Origin: Luidia sarsii
Lineage: Eukaryota > Echinodermata > Asteroidea > Paxillosida > Luidiidae
Direction of reading: 5' to 3'
Assembly (NCBI GenBank): GCA_949987565.1
Contig: OX465107.1
Span: 12,225,221-12,289,220 of the forward strand
DNA length: 64,000 bases
Each line of letters begins with the position of its first letter. The stretch's first letter is position 1. The position numbers were made by a program, and so were the translations under genes. Shown piece by piece: positions 31,046 to 40,550 of the stretch. The notes beneath the pieces are model-generated. The model worked only from the letters and a program-made list of their open reading frames with translations. It was not told where the DNA came from and made no database searches.

Positions 31046-33862
31046 TTGTATATCACCTTAAGTCATTTCCTTATGTTGCTGTATCCCCTCGTGGTGATCC
31101 TCCTTGCTGACCTGTCTACGTGTGTATGTAAGTCTGTCCGTCCGTTGGTATGTAAGTCTGCGTTCTGTGTTTGTCTCTTGTTTTTTGCTCTTACTAACAT
31201 GAACAACCCTAACTGTTTCTTTCAACTTAGGAAACTGCAAGAAAAGGCTCTTCGGTACACTTTCCATCAAGACAACTACAACTTTTTCTCAGTCTCTCGC
31301 CTGATCCCTACTGGCTTACAGATATCTCACACCCCCCAAATTGGAAAACTCTCCCCCAACCTACAGAAAAAATGGAATCAAATTCTTTATAGTGCTTCCA
31401 TTCAGCTCATCAAGGTCCTCTCTGAGCAATGTGAAATCACCCTTCAGGCTGTCCACCAGGACATTGCCAATCTGGACTCAAAACTACGCTCCAGCTGTTC
31501 TGAAAGCCAGTACAAGGATCTCAGTGATGAGATTGAGAAAGGTCTCTCTAACCTCAATTCTGTTCTCACCGACAGGAGAAACAAGAAGATTGGTGGCCTT
31601 GTTGCCAAACAACGCAGACACAACCGCTTCAGACGCAGTCCCCAGTCTACACCTTTACCCCCCACTAACACTGTTGTCAACCTTTCCTCTTCTTCTCTAA
31701 CTGACGCAGAGCATACGTTACTTTCCAAGGGCTTGAACTTTTGTCCTACTCCCCCCAAAGTTGACCAAGTAATGCTCAGTCAAGATCTCACTGAGTATTA
31801 CCGCAGACTTCGTCTGACTGAGTTCTTCTTCGATTCTGGCTCCTGTAAAGAAGAACCTTTCCGTGTAAAAAGCACCTGGGTCCCCCCCAAGAACCGTGTT
31901 CCAGCCCTTGAAACGTATGTGCAAGCAGTCAGTTCTCAAGTTTCCAACTCCTCTCATCTTACCCGTAAGCCCCACGACAATCTCCCTAGGGAAGAACGTC
32001 TTGCTCTCAACACTCTACGTTCCCGCGGTGACATCATTATCAAGCCAGCAGATAAAGGGTCAGCCGTAGTAATCATGGATCGCCAAAAATATATTGATGA
32101 AGCCAATCGCCAACTCAACAATCCCCAGCACTACAAATGTCTGGACTCTAACCCCACTGGCAAATTTTCAGAGCAAATTCAGGAAGTTTTGGATGACATG
32201 CGATCACGTGATCATTTGAGTAAAAAAGCTCACAGATTTCTATCACCGATCAACTGTAGAACTGCCAGATTCTACCTTCTCCCGAAAATTCACAAGGCCA
32301 GCAACCCAGGCAGACCCATCATCTCTGGCAATGGTTCACCTACGGAACACATATCTCTTTTCATTGACTCTTTTCTCAAACCCTTGGTTCCCCAAATCCC
32401 CTCATACGTCCATGACACTCCCGATTTTCTGCGAAAGTTGGAAAGTGTCAAGGATCAAATTCCTGCCACTGCCATAATTGGTACTATTGACGTTTCCTCT
32501 CTGTACACTAACATCCCCCAGGAAGAAGGCATTCAGGCTTGCTCCTCGGCCCTGGCCAAAGGAAAGCAGTCTTCTCCACCCATCTCCGACATAACCACCC
32601 TCATGAGGTTAGTGCTGGCCAAGAATAATTTCTCCTTTCTTGGCAAGCACTATCTTCAAGTGCATGGCACTGCCATGGGCACGCGCATGGCTCCTTCCTT
32701 TGCATGCCTCTTCATGGGTGACCTTGAGGAACGCATGCTCAGTGAGGCTCCATGCCGTCCCTGGATTTGGTGGAGATACATAGATGACGTGTTCTTCATT
32801 TGGACTAGGGACGGTAGCAGCCTGAATGCTTTCTTTGACCACATCAATTCCTTCCATAGGACCATCAAATTCACATGGGAGCAGTCTCTTCAACAGACTC
32901 ACTTTCTGGACGTCACCGTCCGGAAAGACCTCAATACACTCACTACTGACTTGTATTCTAAGCCCACCGACACTCATCAATATCTCCATTCCTCCAGTTG
33001 TCACCCTAGACACTGTAAGACTGGTATAGCTTACAGCCAGGCCCTCAGATTGAGGCGTATATGTTCCAATGAGTCTGACTTTCGCCGCCATACACGTGTA
33101 TTGGCCAGTAACTTGGTTGCTAGAGGCTATAGTTCTCGCCAAGTGAAGAACTCCATTGCTAAAGTCTATTCCATTCCCAGAAGTTCGGCACTAAAACAAA
33201 AGCCACCAGGTCCCAAGGACAAGCCCAAGGTTCCCTTAGTTACTTCCTACCACCCCTCTCTTCCTCCTCTCAGGAAGATAACTAAGGAAAACCACCATAT
33301 TCTCCACACTTCGGATCGTCTGGCTGAAGCCATTCCTAATTCGCCTGTTTTGGCTTTCAGGCGCCCCCGTAACCTGCGTGACTTAATTGTCCGAGCAGAG
33401 GTTCCCCCTTTGGACTCTTCACCTCCAACCAAATTTGGTACATTTAAGTGTACCTCGAAATGCATTGTTTGCAAGACACATGTCAAGGAAATAGACTCTT
33501 TCAATGGACATTCTTCTGGAACTACCCACACGACCTATGGCTCTATCACGTGCACTACCTCAAACATCATATACCTCATCTCTTGTAGAGTTTGTAATAT
33601 TCAGTATGTTGGCGAGACCAAAAACACCCTCAAAAAACGAATCTATGGCCATAGGTCTACTATCAAAACTGGTAAAATGGACACCCCTGTTGGGTATCAC
33701 TTCAATCTCCCTGATCATTCGATATCAGACATGAGTGTACTGGGCATAGAATCACTTGGTCACCGTAATAATGCTGTCCGTCTTAGCCGTGAGAAAATGT
33801 GGATGAAGCGTCTTCGGACTATTCAACCACATGGTCTCAACATCCAGGAGGGTAATGACTAA
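31046..33862 (+). CDS. Penelope-like element RT/GIY-YIG protein
   Basis: Intact 938-codon frame; the likely true start is a later Met (M-N-N-P-N-C-F, about residue 52). An N-terminal helical region is followed by a Penelope-type reverse transcriptase. Motif A (I-D-V-S-S-L-Y-T-N-I-P) is near residue 480, H-G-T-A-M-G-T near 542, and W-W-R-Y-I-D-D near 575. A C-C-x-C type linker (F-K-C-T-S-K-C-I-V-C) near 805 and the GIY-YIG endonuclease (I-I-Y-L-I...Y-V-G-E-T...R-I-Y-G-H) near 845-875 follow. No frameshift or stop is seen, so it could be active or very young. Penelope elements use the endonuclease to nick target DNA and prime reverse transcription. Confidence 0.95.
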   Translation: MYITLSHFLMLLYPLVVILLADLSTCVCKSVRPLVCKSAFCVCLLFFALTNMNNPNCFFQLRKLQEKALRYTFHQDNYNFFSVSRLIPTGLQISHTPQIGKLSPNLQKKWNQILYSASIQLIKVLSEQCEITLQAVHQDIANLDSKLRSSCSESQYKDLSDEIEKGLSNLNSVLTDRRNKKIGGLVAKQRRHNRFRRSPQSTPLPPTNTVVNLSSSSLTDAEHTLLSKGLNFCPTPPKVDQVMLSQDLTEYYRRLRLTEFFFDSGSCKEEPFRVKSTWVPPKNRVPALETYVQAVSSQVSNSSHLTRKPHDNLPREERLALNTLRSRGDIIIKPADKGSAVVIMDRQKYIDEANRQLNNPQHYKCLDSNPTGKFSEQIQEVLDDMRSRDHLSKKAHRFLSPINCRTARFYLLPKIHKASNPGRPIISGNGSPTEHISLFIDSFLKPLVPQIPSYVHDTPDFLRKLESVKDQIPATAIIGTIDVSSLYTNIPQEEGIQACSSALAKGKQSSPPISDITTLMRLVLAKNNFSFLGKHYLQVHGTAMGTRMAPSFACLFMGDLEERMLSEAPCRPWIWWRYIDDVFFIWTRDGSSLNAFFDHINSFHRTIKFTWEQSLQQTHFLDVTVRKDLNTLTTDLYSKPTDTHQYLHSSSCHPRHCKTGIAYSQALRLRRICSNESDFRRHTRVLASNLVARGYSSRQVKNSIAKVYSIPRSSALKQKPPGPKDKPKVPLVTSYHPSLPPLRKITKENHHILHTSDRLAEAIPNSPVLAFRRPRNLRDLIVRAEVPPLDSSPPTKFGTFKCTSKCIVCKTHVKEIDSFNGHSSGTTHTTYGSITCTTSNIIYLISCRVCNIQYVGETKNTLKKRIYGHRSTIKTGKMDTPVGYHFNLPDHSISDMSVLGIESLGHRNNAVRLSREKMWMKRLRTIQPHGLNIQEGND

Positions 33863-34129
33863 CACCATGCAGCTTTCTGATAATCCTTCTTTTGTGTTCA
33901 GTCCTTCACACTTCTCTCTTTGATCTTTCCCCCTATTGTCACTGATCCCTACCCCACTCCTTGCCCTTCTCTTTGATCTTTCCCCCTCCTCTTATTAATC
34001 CCTACCCTACCCCCTGCCCTTCCCTTTGATCTCTCCCTACCAGCTTCACTCTTTGTCCTTTGTTTCTCATCCGTGTCCTATTCACTCTCCCCCCTTCCTT
34101 CGTGCACATGTATCTGTTTTGTCCTTGTC

Positions 34130-34175
34130 ACTCTGCCTTTGAGAAAGGTCCTGCTAGGATCGAAACGTCAGGCCC
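34130..34175 (+). ncRNA. hammerhead-like motif at Penelope 3' end
   Basis: ctttgagaaa, then the paired segment ggtcc-tgcta-ggatc, then gaaac-gtc. This fits a minimal type I hammerhead layout: core YUGANRAN, stem II, CGAAAC, GUC cleavage triplet, with stem III of only two pairs. The core reads UUGAGAAA instead of the CUGAUGA consensus, so activity is uncertain. Known for the family: Penelope-like elements carry hammerhead ribozymes with tiny stem III. Confidence 0.55.
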
Positions 34176-34187
34176 ACTAAATTTTAG

Positions 34188-34200
34188 ATTCTTTAAAATT
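34188..34200. repeat. 13-bp target-site duplication, right copy
   Basis: attctttaaaatt, identical to 28245-28257. Shows the two Penelope copies entered as a single insertion. Confidence 0.92.
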
Positions 34201-34727
34201 CATTATGACGATATATCGATTAAACAAAGTTGACGTTGACATCGGGAGATGTTGCAACTGAATTTGCAAGCAAATCGGTCTCACCATAACGCCCTATATA
34301 GGTGATAAGTGGGCACGATAGTGGTTAAGGATATTTCGTCGACTTGACAAGGTCATCCATAATCATATATTCAAGTAGAATTGGGCTAGGGTGCTTCTGT
34401 GTGACTCCAATAGACCAATTACGCGACCACTGTTTACACGCCGTCACGTGACTTATAGTTGGTATTTTTTCATCTCTTTTGGCACTGAGCAGCGATGGAA
34501 AAGTACAAAGAAGAATGCAGATAATATGATAGACTTCTTTGCTCATTTCCACTGCTGTTCTGCACCAAATGAGATGCAGAGAATAATACCCACTATCAGT
34601 CACGTGATGGCATTGGTCGCGCAATCGGTGTATTTGAGTCTGCATAGTGTGCTGACAGTCACTGGCGCAAATGCGTTATTTCAACGGCCACAGGTAGCCA
34701 TTGGACCAGGACGTAGCTTTGTTTTAC

Positions 34728-34903
34728 CTGCAGGCTCGGCGCACGACTCGCACGCCGTCAACTTAAAGTCACCGAGTTTCCCATCGTCGACGGCCGGACC
34801 TATGGTGGCGGCGTACAGCTCCTGGGCGGTCAGACTCCGGCCCGACTGTGTCATTTTGTTGTAAGAGTAAACCACTTTGTGTGCCACAATGATGCTACCA
34901 TTT
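34728..34903 (-). CDS. SEA domain exon 3 (C-terminal half)
   Basis: Acceptor cttctaccgcag before 34903 and donor CCTGCAG|gtaaaa at 34728, 176 bp, phase 2-1. It begins with the SEA self-cleavage-type motif N-G-S-I-I-V-A-H-K-V-V-Y-S-Y (canonical G|SVVV). An S-L-T-A-Q-E-L-Y-A-A-T-I-G helix follows, ending in T-A-C-E-S-C-A-E-P-A. Joined to exon 2 it reads N-G-L-R-N-G-S-I-I-V. The intron that follows it in the gene (27369-34727) holds the Penelope pair. Confidence 0.8.
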
Positions 34904-35510
34904 CTGCGGTAGAAGAGGTGAGAAAGAAATTGACACCGTATGAAATTACTTCAACTAAACACAAACAGATGCTTGTTATCCACACAAGCGGTGCCTATAT
35001 ATACTTGCTACCCTCTCCATGAATAGCCTGAGATCTCACCTGAGGGAATGTAGCTTTGGAGATTTCTTTCAAGAATCCAATTTCAGCGTATTGTTCCTTC
35101 AGCTCTCAGCTCTCACGTCAGATGCTGGCTATATTTTGGGCTCACCCAGTTTACAAAACGGAGTATCTGAACTGATGTTGAATACGTGGGAATCAAACTG
35201 TCAAAGGGGCCGCAAATGTAACCTCCGATGACTGGACTTGTGGGGTAAGCCTATGAAAGTCAGAAGTGTACTTACTGGTGACAGTACACCGCATTTTTAA
35301 TTTACGACTTTAATGATATACTGATGAATGTCTCAGTTTATTTTATCCACTCGCTACAAACCTAAAGACTTACTTTTGATCTTGAAGAGTTTGTTTGTTC
35401 ATACAAACCAAGGAAGGGAAAAGGGGAGGAAATGTATCATCAGCTATAAAGGAACTTTGCTCGGACTAGGGGTTTAACCACCGATCTCTGGTTTAGCTCA
35501 GCCCTATACA

Positions 35511-35655
35511 GATCGCTTGCACCGGCGGCCATCTTTGGGGCCTAGTCTTTGTTCCTCTTAGATAGGCAAGAGTGCACTCTTTGGACCTGCATTGTTAATA
35601 ACAATGTTTTAATAACACTAGAAGGCAACACATATGGCCGCCGGTGCAAACGATC
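35511..35655. mobile_element. 145-bp inverted-repeat element
   Basis: Left arm gatcgcttgcaccggcggccat (35511-35532) and right arm atggccgccggtgcaaacgatc (35634-35655), near-perfect inverted repeats. Non-coding, in the SEA intron. Confidence 0.75.
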
Positions 35656-35883
35656 CATACCATCTATTGAGCCTTCGGCCTGGCGTTTAGATAGTTCGAT
35701 TTCCCAGTACTATAGGGGAGATTGTATTATAATCGCTCACCCAAATCTGTTTATTTCCAGTACTCGAATGCGAAATCCCGAGGAGCGATCCAGATAAAAG
35801 TATACATGCACGAGAGCAAGGACTTGCGGAAGGAGGACCCGATTAAGCTGGGGATGGGCACTGAACCACATGTGGAAACTTAC

Positions 35884-35942
35884 CGCAAACCGTTGACGAT
35901 GACCTCCTTGTACCCAGCCACTTGTTGGTACTTCTTTCCTGC
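35884..35942 (-). CDS. SEA domain exon 2
   Basis: 59-bp exon; acceptor ccacactcacag before 35942 and donor TTTGCG|gtaagt at 35884, phase 0-2. It encodes A-G-K-K-Y-Q-Q-V-A-G-Y-K-E-V-I-V-N-G-L-R, the central SEA strand just before the cleavage motif on the next exon. Too short to be seen as an ORF, but phase matches both neighbours. Confidence 0.8.
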
Positions 35943-36060
35943 CTGTGAGTGTGGAATGGAGGGGGGGGGGGACAGGCACAATCGTTCATTCTTCGGGATG
36001 AGAATGTAAATAGGAGCACTGTAATAGGCTTGAGGTGACACCAGTCCTCGTTTGTGAGTA

Positions 36061-36226
36061 TTATGTGTGGTTCTGAAAAGAACCGGAGGAACTCGACGTT
36101 TCGAACAGTATACTCTGTTCGTCTTCAAGAGACTGCACGAAGAGTATACTCAGATCGAAGACGAACAGAGTATACCGTTCGAAACATCAAGTTCCTCCGG
36201 TTCTTTTCAGAACCACACATACTCAC
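36061..36226. mobile_element. near-perfect palindrome built from two hammerhead-like Penelope ends
   Basis: Arms share ggttctgaaaagaaccggagga (left) and tcctccggttcttttcagaacc (right), then gacgtttcgaacagtatactctgttcgtcttc versus gaagacgaacagagtataccgttcgaaacatc. The left arm on the minus strand reads UUGAAGAC, a perfect 6-bp stem GAACAG/CUGUUC, then GAAAC-GUC. Confidence 0.8.
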
Positions 36227-36465
36227 AAAAGAAAATTTCACATGGTGTGACTGCAAACCTAATACTCCTGCTACTCTCACCATGAAAACCTTGAAATGTC
36301 ATTTGACAATGTAAGTGACTCAAGTTCGGTAAGGCAGTCCATCCTACAACCCCATCCATACATTCACTGAGCACGTGTGCACTTCCATTCCCAGTTAGCA
36401 AAGGTTATACCCGCCCGACCCTTCCAAGCATACCCCTCCCGAGGACGGTCAATCAGGAGATCCTG

Positions 36466-36575
36466 GTCGAAACATTGAGAACTACACACACGCCAGTTCT
36501 CTTCAGAACCACGAGTCTCTTCAGACTCGCAAACCTCACTATCTCACCGCCGTACTCGGGAATCGGTCCCAGACT
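36466..36575 (+). mobile_element. second-family Penelope-type end remnant
   Basis: agatcctggtcgaaacattgagaac followed by gttctcttcagaaccacgagtctcttcagactcgcaaacc. Same order of elements (CGAAAC, hairpin with tcttcagaa, cgcaaacc) as 41583-41720. Confidence 0.6.
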
Positions 36576-36803
36576 CTGTTCCTGTGAATATTCACCGACC
36601 TTTCAAATTATCGGATCATTGTGCTTTGGGGTTAGTGAGACACTGGCCGAGAAGGTGCCCTTTGAGCTACCGAAGCGCCCTTACTTGTCTGCCCTTATCG
36701 TGCTTGTGAATTATTGCCAGTGGCGTGAAACAGGCCCTGGAATGGCAGATCCGGGAGACTGCATGCCACGCAGCACCAATTGGGTATAGCCGCATATACG
36801 AAC

Positions 36804-36919
36804 CTCTTCCATAAAATCCTTCTTGAAATTGGAGCAGGCATCCGTAGACTCATTGGCAGGATTGCAATTACTGTTGGTGTCATCAAATCCAATTTCAACA
36901 GTCACCTCCTTCACAGCAT
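36804..36919 (-). CDS. SEA domain exon 1
   Basis: Acceptor tctattgtccag before 36919 and donor GAAGAG|gttcgt at 36804, 116 bp, phase 1-0. It encodes V-K-E-V-T-V-E-I-G-F-D-D-T-N-S-N-C, then A-C-S-N-F-K-K-D-F-M-E-E. This matches the first SEA strand and helix (vEl-F...F...F...v). The phase-0 end fits exon 2. The donor is non-consensus at +3/+4 (gttcgt), a mild concern. Confidence 0.72.
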
Positions 36920-37041
36920 CTGGACAATAGAACAAAACGTAACTGATGAACACAGCACTATAGAAATACAAAATGAAGTAAAACGAATTATATGCTATAT
37001 TAAGCGCAACTCAGTCTTGTCAAATTTGCTCAAACTGAGCA

Positions 37042-37500
37042 TTGAATGTCTGACCGGCGCCCCCACTACGGCAAAGATTATATAGTTGACTGTGGCCGTT
37101 TTCGAAATGAAGGCTTAGGCTCGCTCGGGCTTAGGCTTCGGTCATATTCATCTTACCCGTTTATATCACACTGACAGGCATCTAAAATCAAGCGTTTAGC
37201 CTCAGTTTTTTGGGGAATATTCTGTGGGCTTATCTATCAAGCTAAGAAACCTTCAAATTCGAAAACAACTAAACCACAACTTGGATTTTCAGGTTTTGTC
37301 AGATGGAGACGAAGCCTAAGGCCAAGCCTAAAGCTTCACTTCGAAAACGGCCCATAGGCCTATGTGGATAGGTCGTTGTCTAAATGCGGGATAGCTCATG
37401 TGGTCAGTAAAGTGCTCTACGCAAAACCAGAGGTTTCGGGTTCAAGTCCCGGTCCAGTCAAAGTTGTCTTTGCCATTAATCAAAATTGTTTAAAATTTCC
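37042..37500 (+). mobile_element. tRNA-derived SINE, copy 3, split by a MITE
   Basis: Head tgaccggcgcccccactacggcaaag (37052-37077) and body/tail gggatagctcatgtggt...gggttcaagtcccggtccagtcaaag (37387-37462) are separated by the 259-bp MITE at 37094-37352. The B box ggttcaagtcc is perfect. Confidence 0.82.
37094..37352. mobile_element. 259-bp MITE with GGCCGTTTTCGAAATGAAG termini
   Basis: Left terminus ggccgttttcgaaatgaaggcttagg, right terminus cctaaagcttcacttcgaaaacggcc: inverted repeats over about 26 bp with two or three mismatches. Inserted into SINE copy 3. A diverged relative is at 63372-63620. Confidence 0.85.
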
Positions 37501-37662
37501 CAGTAAGTTTTTCCCTTTATTTGTTCGACTCATTTCAAAAGCATTCTTTTTTTCCAGTTGGTTTTGCTTAAATCCAGCAGAGTTTGAACAAGTGTTGCTG
37601 GGCCTTGAGAGGAACAAACCACTTCCCGTGATTGCTTTACCATTCCAAACATGACTCCCACC

Positions 37663-38054
37663 CATAGAGCTCTATAAATAAACTAGGCTGTGCGCACTCA
37701 TCGCGTGATGCGTGCCGACAAGGGGACTGCGACGCCTTTACCAAAGAGGTGCAAATGCATGGATCTCTATGGGGCAAACTAATCCCATTAAAAAAAATCG
37801 CCAATCCCTTGAGGTATTGATGTCCTTTCCTTTCCTTACTAAAAACCATTTCTATAACAATTTAGTTTCCGCATTCACATCATTTCGGCTATACCTTTCC
37901 CTATTCATATTACGCGCGATTGCTGCTGACATCCGGGCACTTCGAGCTGAAGTTGACCTCTTTGGTAATGGCGGATGCGCGTCCATGTCGGCACACGTTC
38001 GTACCGCGCGTTGATAGGGGAGTGCGCACTCTAGTTTATTTATAGAGCTCTATG
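37663..38054. mobile_element. hAT-like MITE with perfect TIR and 8-bp target duplication
   Basis: 24-bp perfect TIR (catagagctctataaataa and following aactag) at both ends. Flanked by ctcccacc at 37655-37662 and 38055-38062, an exact 8-bp target-site duplication as used by the hAT superfamily. 392 bp, non-coding. Perfect TIRs and TSD suggest recent movement. Confidence 0.9.
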
Positions 38055-38548
38055 CTCCCACCACATCACCAATGATTGCATTGGTCGTGTACAATATATT
38101 CAGGTTCACAGAATTTGAAAGCTGTTTCGATTGTGATGAAGTGCTTACTTTGCTATTCGTATAGTTTTGCAATAGCAAAATGATACATTGTGTTATAGTT
38201 TGGCCGTATACAATATATTATGTGGTGTTTGTCTGAGTTTGGGAAATATACCGTACTCATGCGTGAATAACAGCCCATCTTAATAATCGACTGATCCACT
38301 GCATGTCATTTTATATAGTATTAAAATAATAGTGCAGATTTAAAAATGGTGTCTATCTATCTAGACAAAAAATACCCGCTCAAATGAAAGCCTGATATCA
38401 ATGAACTAATAATGTACCCATCGCAACTAACTATGGGCAGAATAACACAGGATGTATAGAACACCGGTGCTTCGTGCCGATGCTTAAGTTCAACTTCAAT
38501 CAAATCAGCATTGTCCTTCAATGCAGGACGACAATCAGATTGGTTTAC

Positions 38549-38596
38549 CTGCACCGAGATCTGGATACTCATCCTCGGGTAGACTAGGAGTTTCAC
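38549..38596 (-). CDS. short acidic linker exon (candidate)
   Basis: 48-bp segment with acceptor ttcaccaacag before 38596 and donor GGTGCAG|gtaaac at 38549, phase 1-1. It encodes G-E-T-P-S-L-P-E-D-E-Y-P-D-L-G-A, an acidic Pro-rich linker between EGF and SEA. It fits the phase and the position, but evidence is only splice sites and composition. Confidence 0.45.
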
Positions 38597-38845
38597 CTGT
38601 TGGTGAAAAAAAAATGAATTCGATCGACAAGGAAGAATTAGCCTTATAGATATGTTTACTTAGAATTGAAACCATTGCAATACACTCGTGGAAGTCTCGC
38701 TATCGTCCGGACAATATGAGTCAGCAAAATGAACATCGTTCCTCATATTTGGGGCCGTGTATTGCATTACCACGCCATTACCGACAAAAGTCCCGCTCAA
38801 GCCACCAAATGGTAACCTTCGAGGTTCGCATGCAATGCAACGCTA

Positions 38846-39113
38846 TAGACCTTTCTTAATATTTTATGCAAGTATTATGCATTGAGCCGGCCCAAACCGA
38901 GGCTATGGGCGCTAGATTTCCAAGATGGCGTTAAATTCAAGGGACCTTATACCGTTGATTCTAAGATAACGTTCGGTTTTGTTGAAGAATATGTCAAGAA
39001 AAGATAAAAAATAAAAAGCAGCGGGGAACAATAACTTTTATTGGAAATCTAGCGCCCATAGCCTCGCTTTCAGTTCGATGCATACAATTTGCATAAATAT
39101 TAAGAAAGGCCTA
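38846..39113. mobile_element. 268-bp MITE with long inverted repeats
   Basis: tagacctttcttaatatttt... and ...aatattaagaaaggccta, with arms extending about 80 bp to ggctatgggcgctagatttcca and its reverse complement. TA ends suggest a TA target. Confidence 0.85.
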
Positions 39114-39916
39114 ATAATATGATCGCTGGAATGGTTTGCGGGCTTATGTTTCCTGAGAGCTGCATGGTCCCTTTTCCAAAAACCCGGGTTACAGGCTCAG
39201 GCTCCGGCTTCGTCTCTGTTTCCCTCATCTTTTCTCTAAAGCACATGGCATGAAAACGGGAGGCCTTTGGCTTCCTTCTTCAATGCTATACTGCGCTTTG
39301 AAAAGGAATACGAAACCGAAAACTAAGCCGGGTTTTGGATTTATAAAAAAGATCCGGGTCACTAAAGTGGAAATGGCGCTGAAGAGTCACTTCGGATGAC
39401 ATCCTCAAATGGAACCCACTACAGCGCCCTCATTAAGTTTCAGTCAGAATGATACCTTGTCTGTTACATGGCTGACGTTGAATCTAGATCACTTTCATTG
39501 AGCAGTGTATATAGCGTGCATGTCCCAAAACAATAGACAAGACACGTCTAACAACATGACATTAACAATCCAAACCATGGCCATTGAGTCATTTTGTTTT
39601 TCTAAATTTCAAATTGTAGTGGGTTAGGAATACTATGCTTTCAACTATCGATTCTTGTCTTGTTCAATCCCAAAGTTTGGGTTTTTTTCATTACGTGTGA
39701 AATCGGCTGTAATTTTTTTTAAAGTCATTGAAATTCGGGCTTTTCATGTTGGAGGAATCCTCCCTTTTCAGGAAATGGGACAGACAAACTGTGGGCAACT
39801 GTGACCGGATGGCAACTAATTCCCTGGGACGTGTGCTTATCGCTATATAGTCCGCTCCATTTCGTTGAGCTCTGACTGCAGAATGGTCGCCGCCAGCTTT
39901 CATACAGGCCACTTAC

Positions 39917-40015
39917 CCTCGCAGGCTTTACCCGTCCATCCCTCGGAGCACTCGCAACTGCAACTGCCACTGTCTAATGTGCCGCCGTTTAAACACTCGA
40001 TATCATCGGGGCAAA
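39917..40015 (-). CDS. EGF-like exon 3
   Basis: Acceptor gctgattaag before 40015 and donor GCGAG|ggtaagt region at 39917, 99 bp, phase 1-1. It encodes V-C-P-D-D-I-E-C-L-N-G-G-T-L, then S-C-S-C-E-C-S-E-G-W-T-G-K-A-C-E. The C-x-N-G-G-T and C-x-x-G-W-T-G-x-x-C signatures are textbook EGF. Confidence 0.88.
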
Positions 40016-40457
40016 CTTAATCAGCAGAGACAAAGATGAAAGAGACAACTTCTGATCAGTGATCGTTTCCTGCCTGTTAGTTGTTAGTTTCCTCGCTTGC
40101 TTACGTATCATTGCCTCAAACATGTATACAATTATGTACTGTATATTGATTAATGTCCTCACACAGAATTATGTATCTCTGTCAAATTGCGGTCGTTTTC
40201 ACGACCTGGCGAATCCATCCGCCCAGCAAGAGGAGATGTGATTCGGACATGGAGCATCGACACTCATGGGGAAGGTTGGCACATGAGATAGGGACTTCTC
40301 CTTACAGGGTCTGCCTCATCAGTTATTCTTGGCAAAACAACAACAATCTCTTTCACTCTCGGGCGAGTGTCCAATCGCAGCGGTCTTAGTTTATGAAATA
40401 CTCGGAGATTGAGAGAGAAGGAGGAAAATAAGAGTGTCTGAAGTCAGTGGGTTTTAC

Positions 40458-40550
40458 CAGAGCACAGAGGATCGGTGTACAGCCCGGAGCACTCGCATTC
40501 ACACGTGAATTCATTCTGGAAGCTGCCCCCGTTCTGGCATTCGCTACAGG
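40458..40550 (-). CDS. EGF-like exon 2
   Basis: Acceptor gtgtttcag before 40550 and donor CTCTG|gtaaaa at 40458, 93 bp, phase 1-1. It encodes A-C-S-E-C-Q-N-G-G-S-F-Q-N-E-F-T-C-E-C-E, then C-S-G-L-Y-T-D-P-L-C-S. Six-plus cysteines in EGF order, with a slightly shortened last loop. Confidence 0.87.

Larger units (their letters stand above)
31020..34187 (+). mobile_element. Penelope-like element, full-length copy (right arm)
   Basis: Starts with the terminal segment agtcagtaagcagtttgc...atatcacctt (31020-31060), directly joined to the left copy with no spacer. It continues through one long ORF and ends after the gatcgaaacgtcaggccc motif at 34187, followed by the 13-bp duplication. The 3' tail beyond taaattttag is shorter than in the left copy. 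Confidence 0.92.

Noticed and set aside
37387..37462. Possible tRNA gene (good A and B boxes)
   Set aside because: No acceptor-stem pairing visible, and the same sequence recurs in six dispersed copies with a shared non-tRNA body, so it is a SINE.
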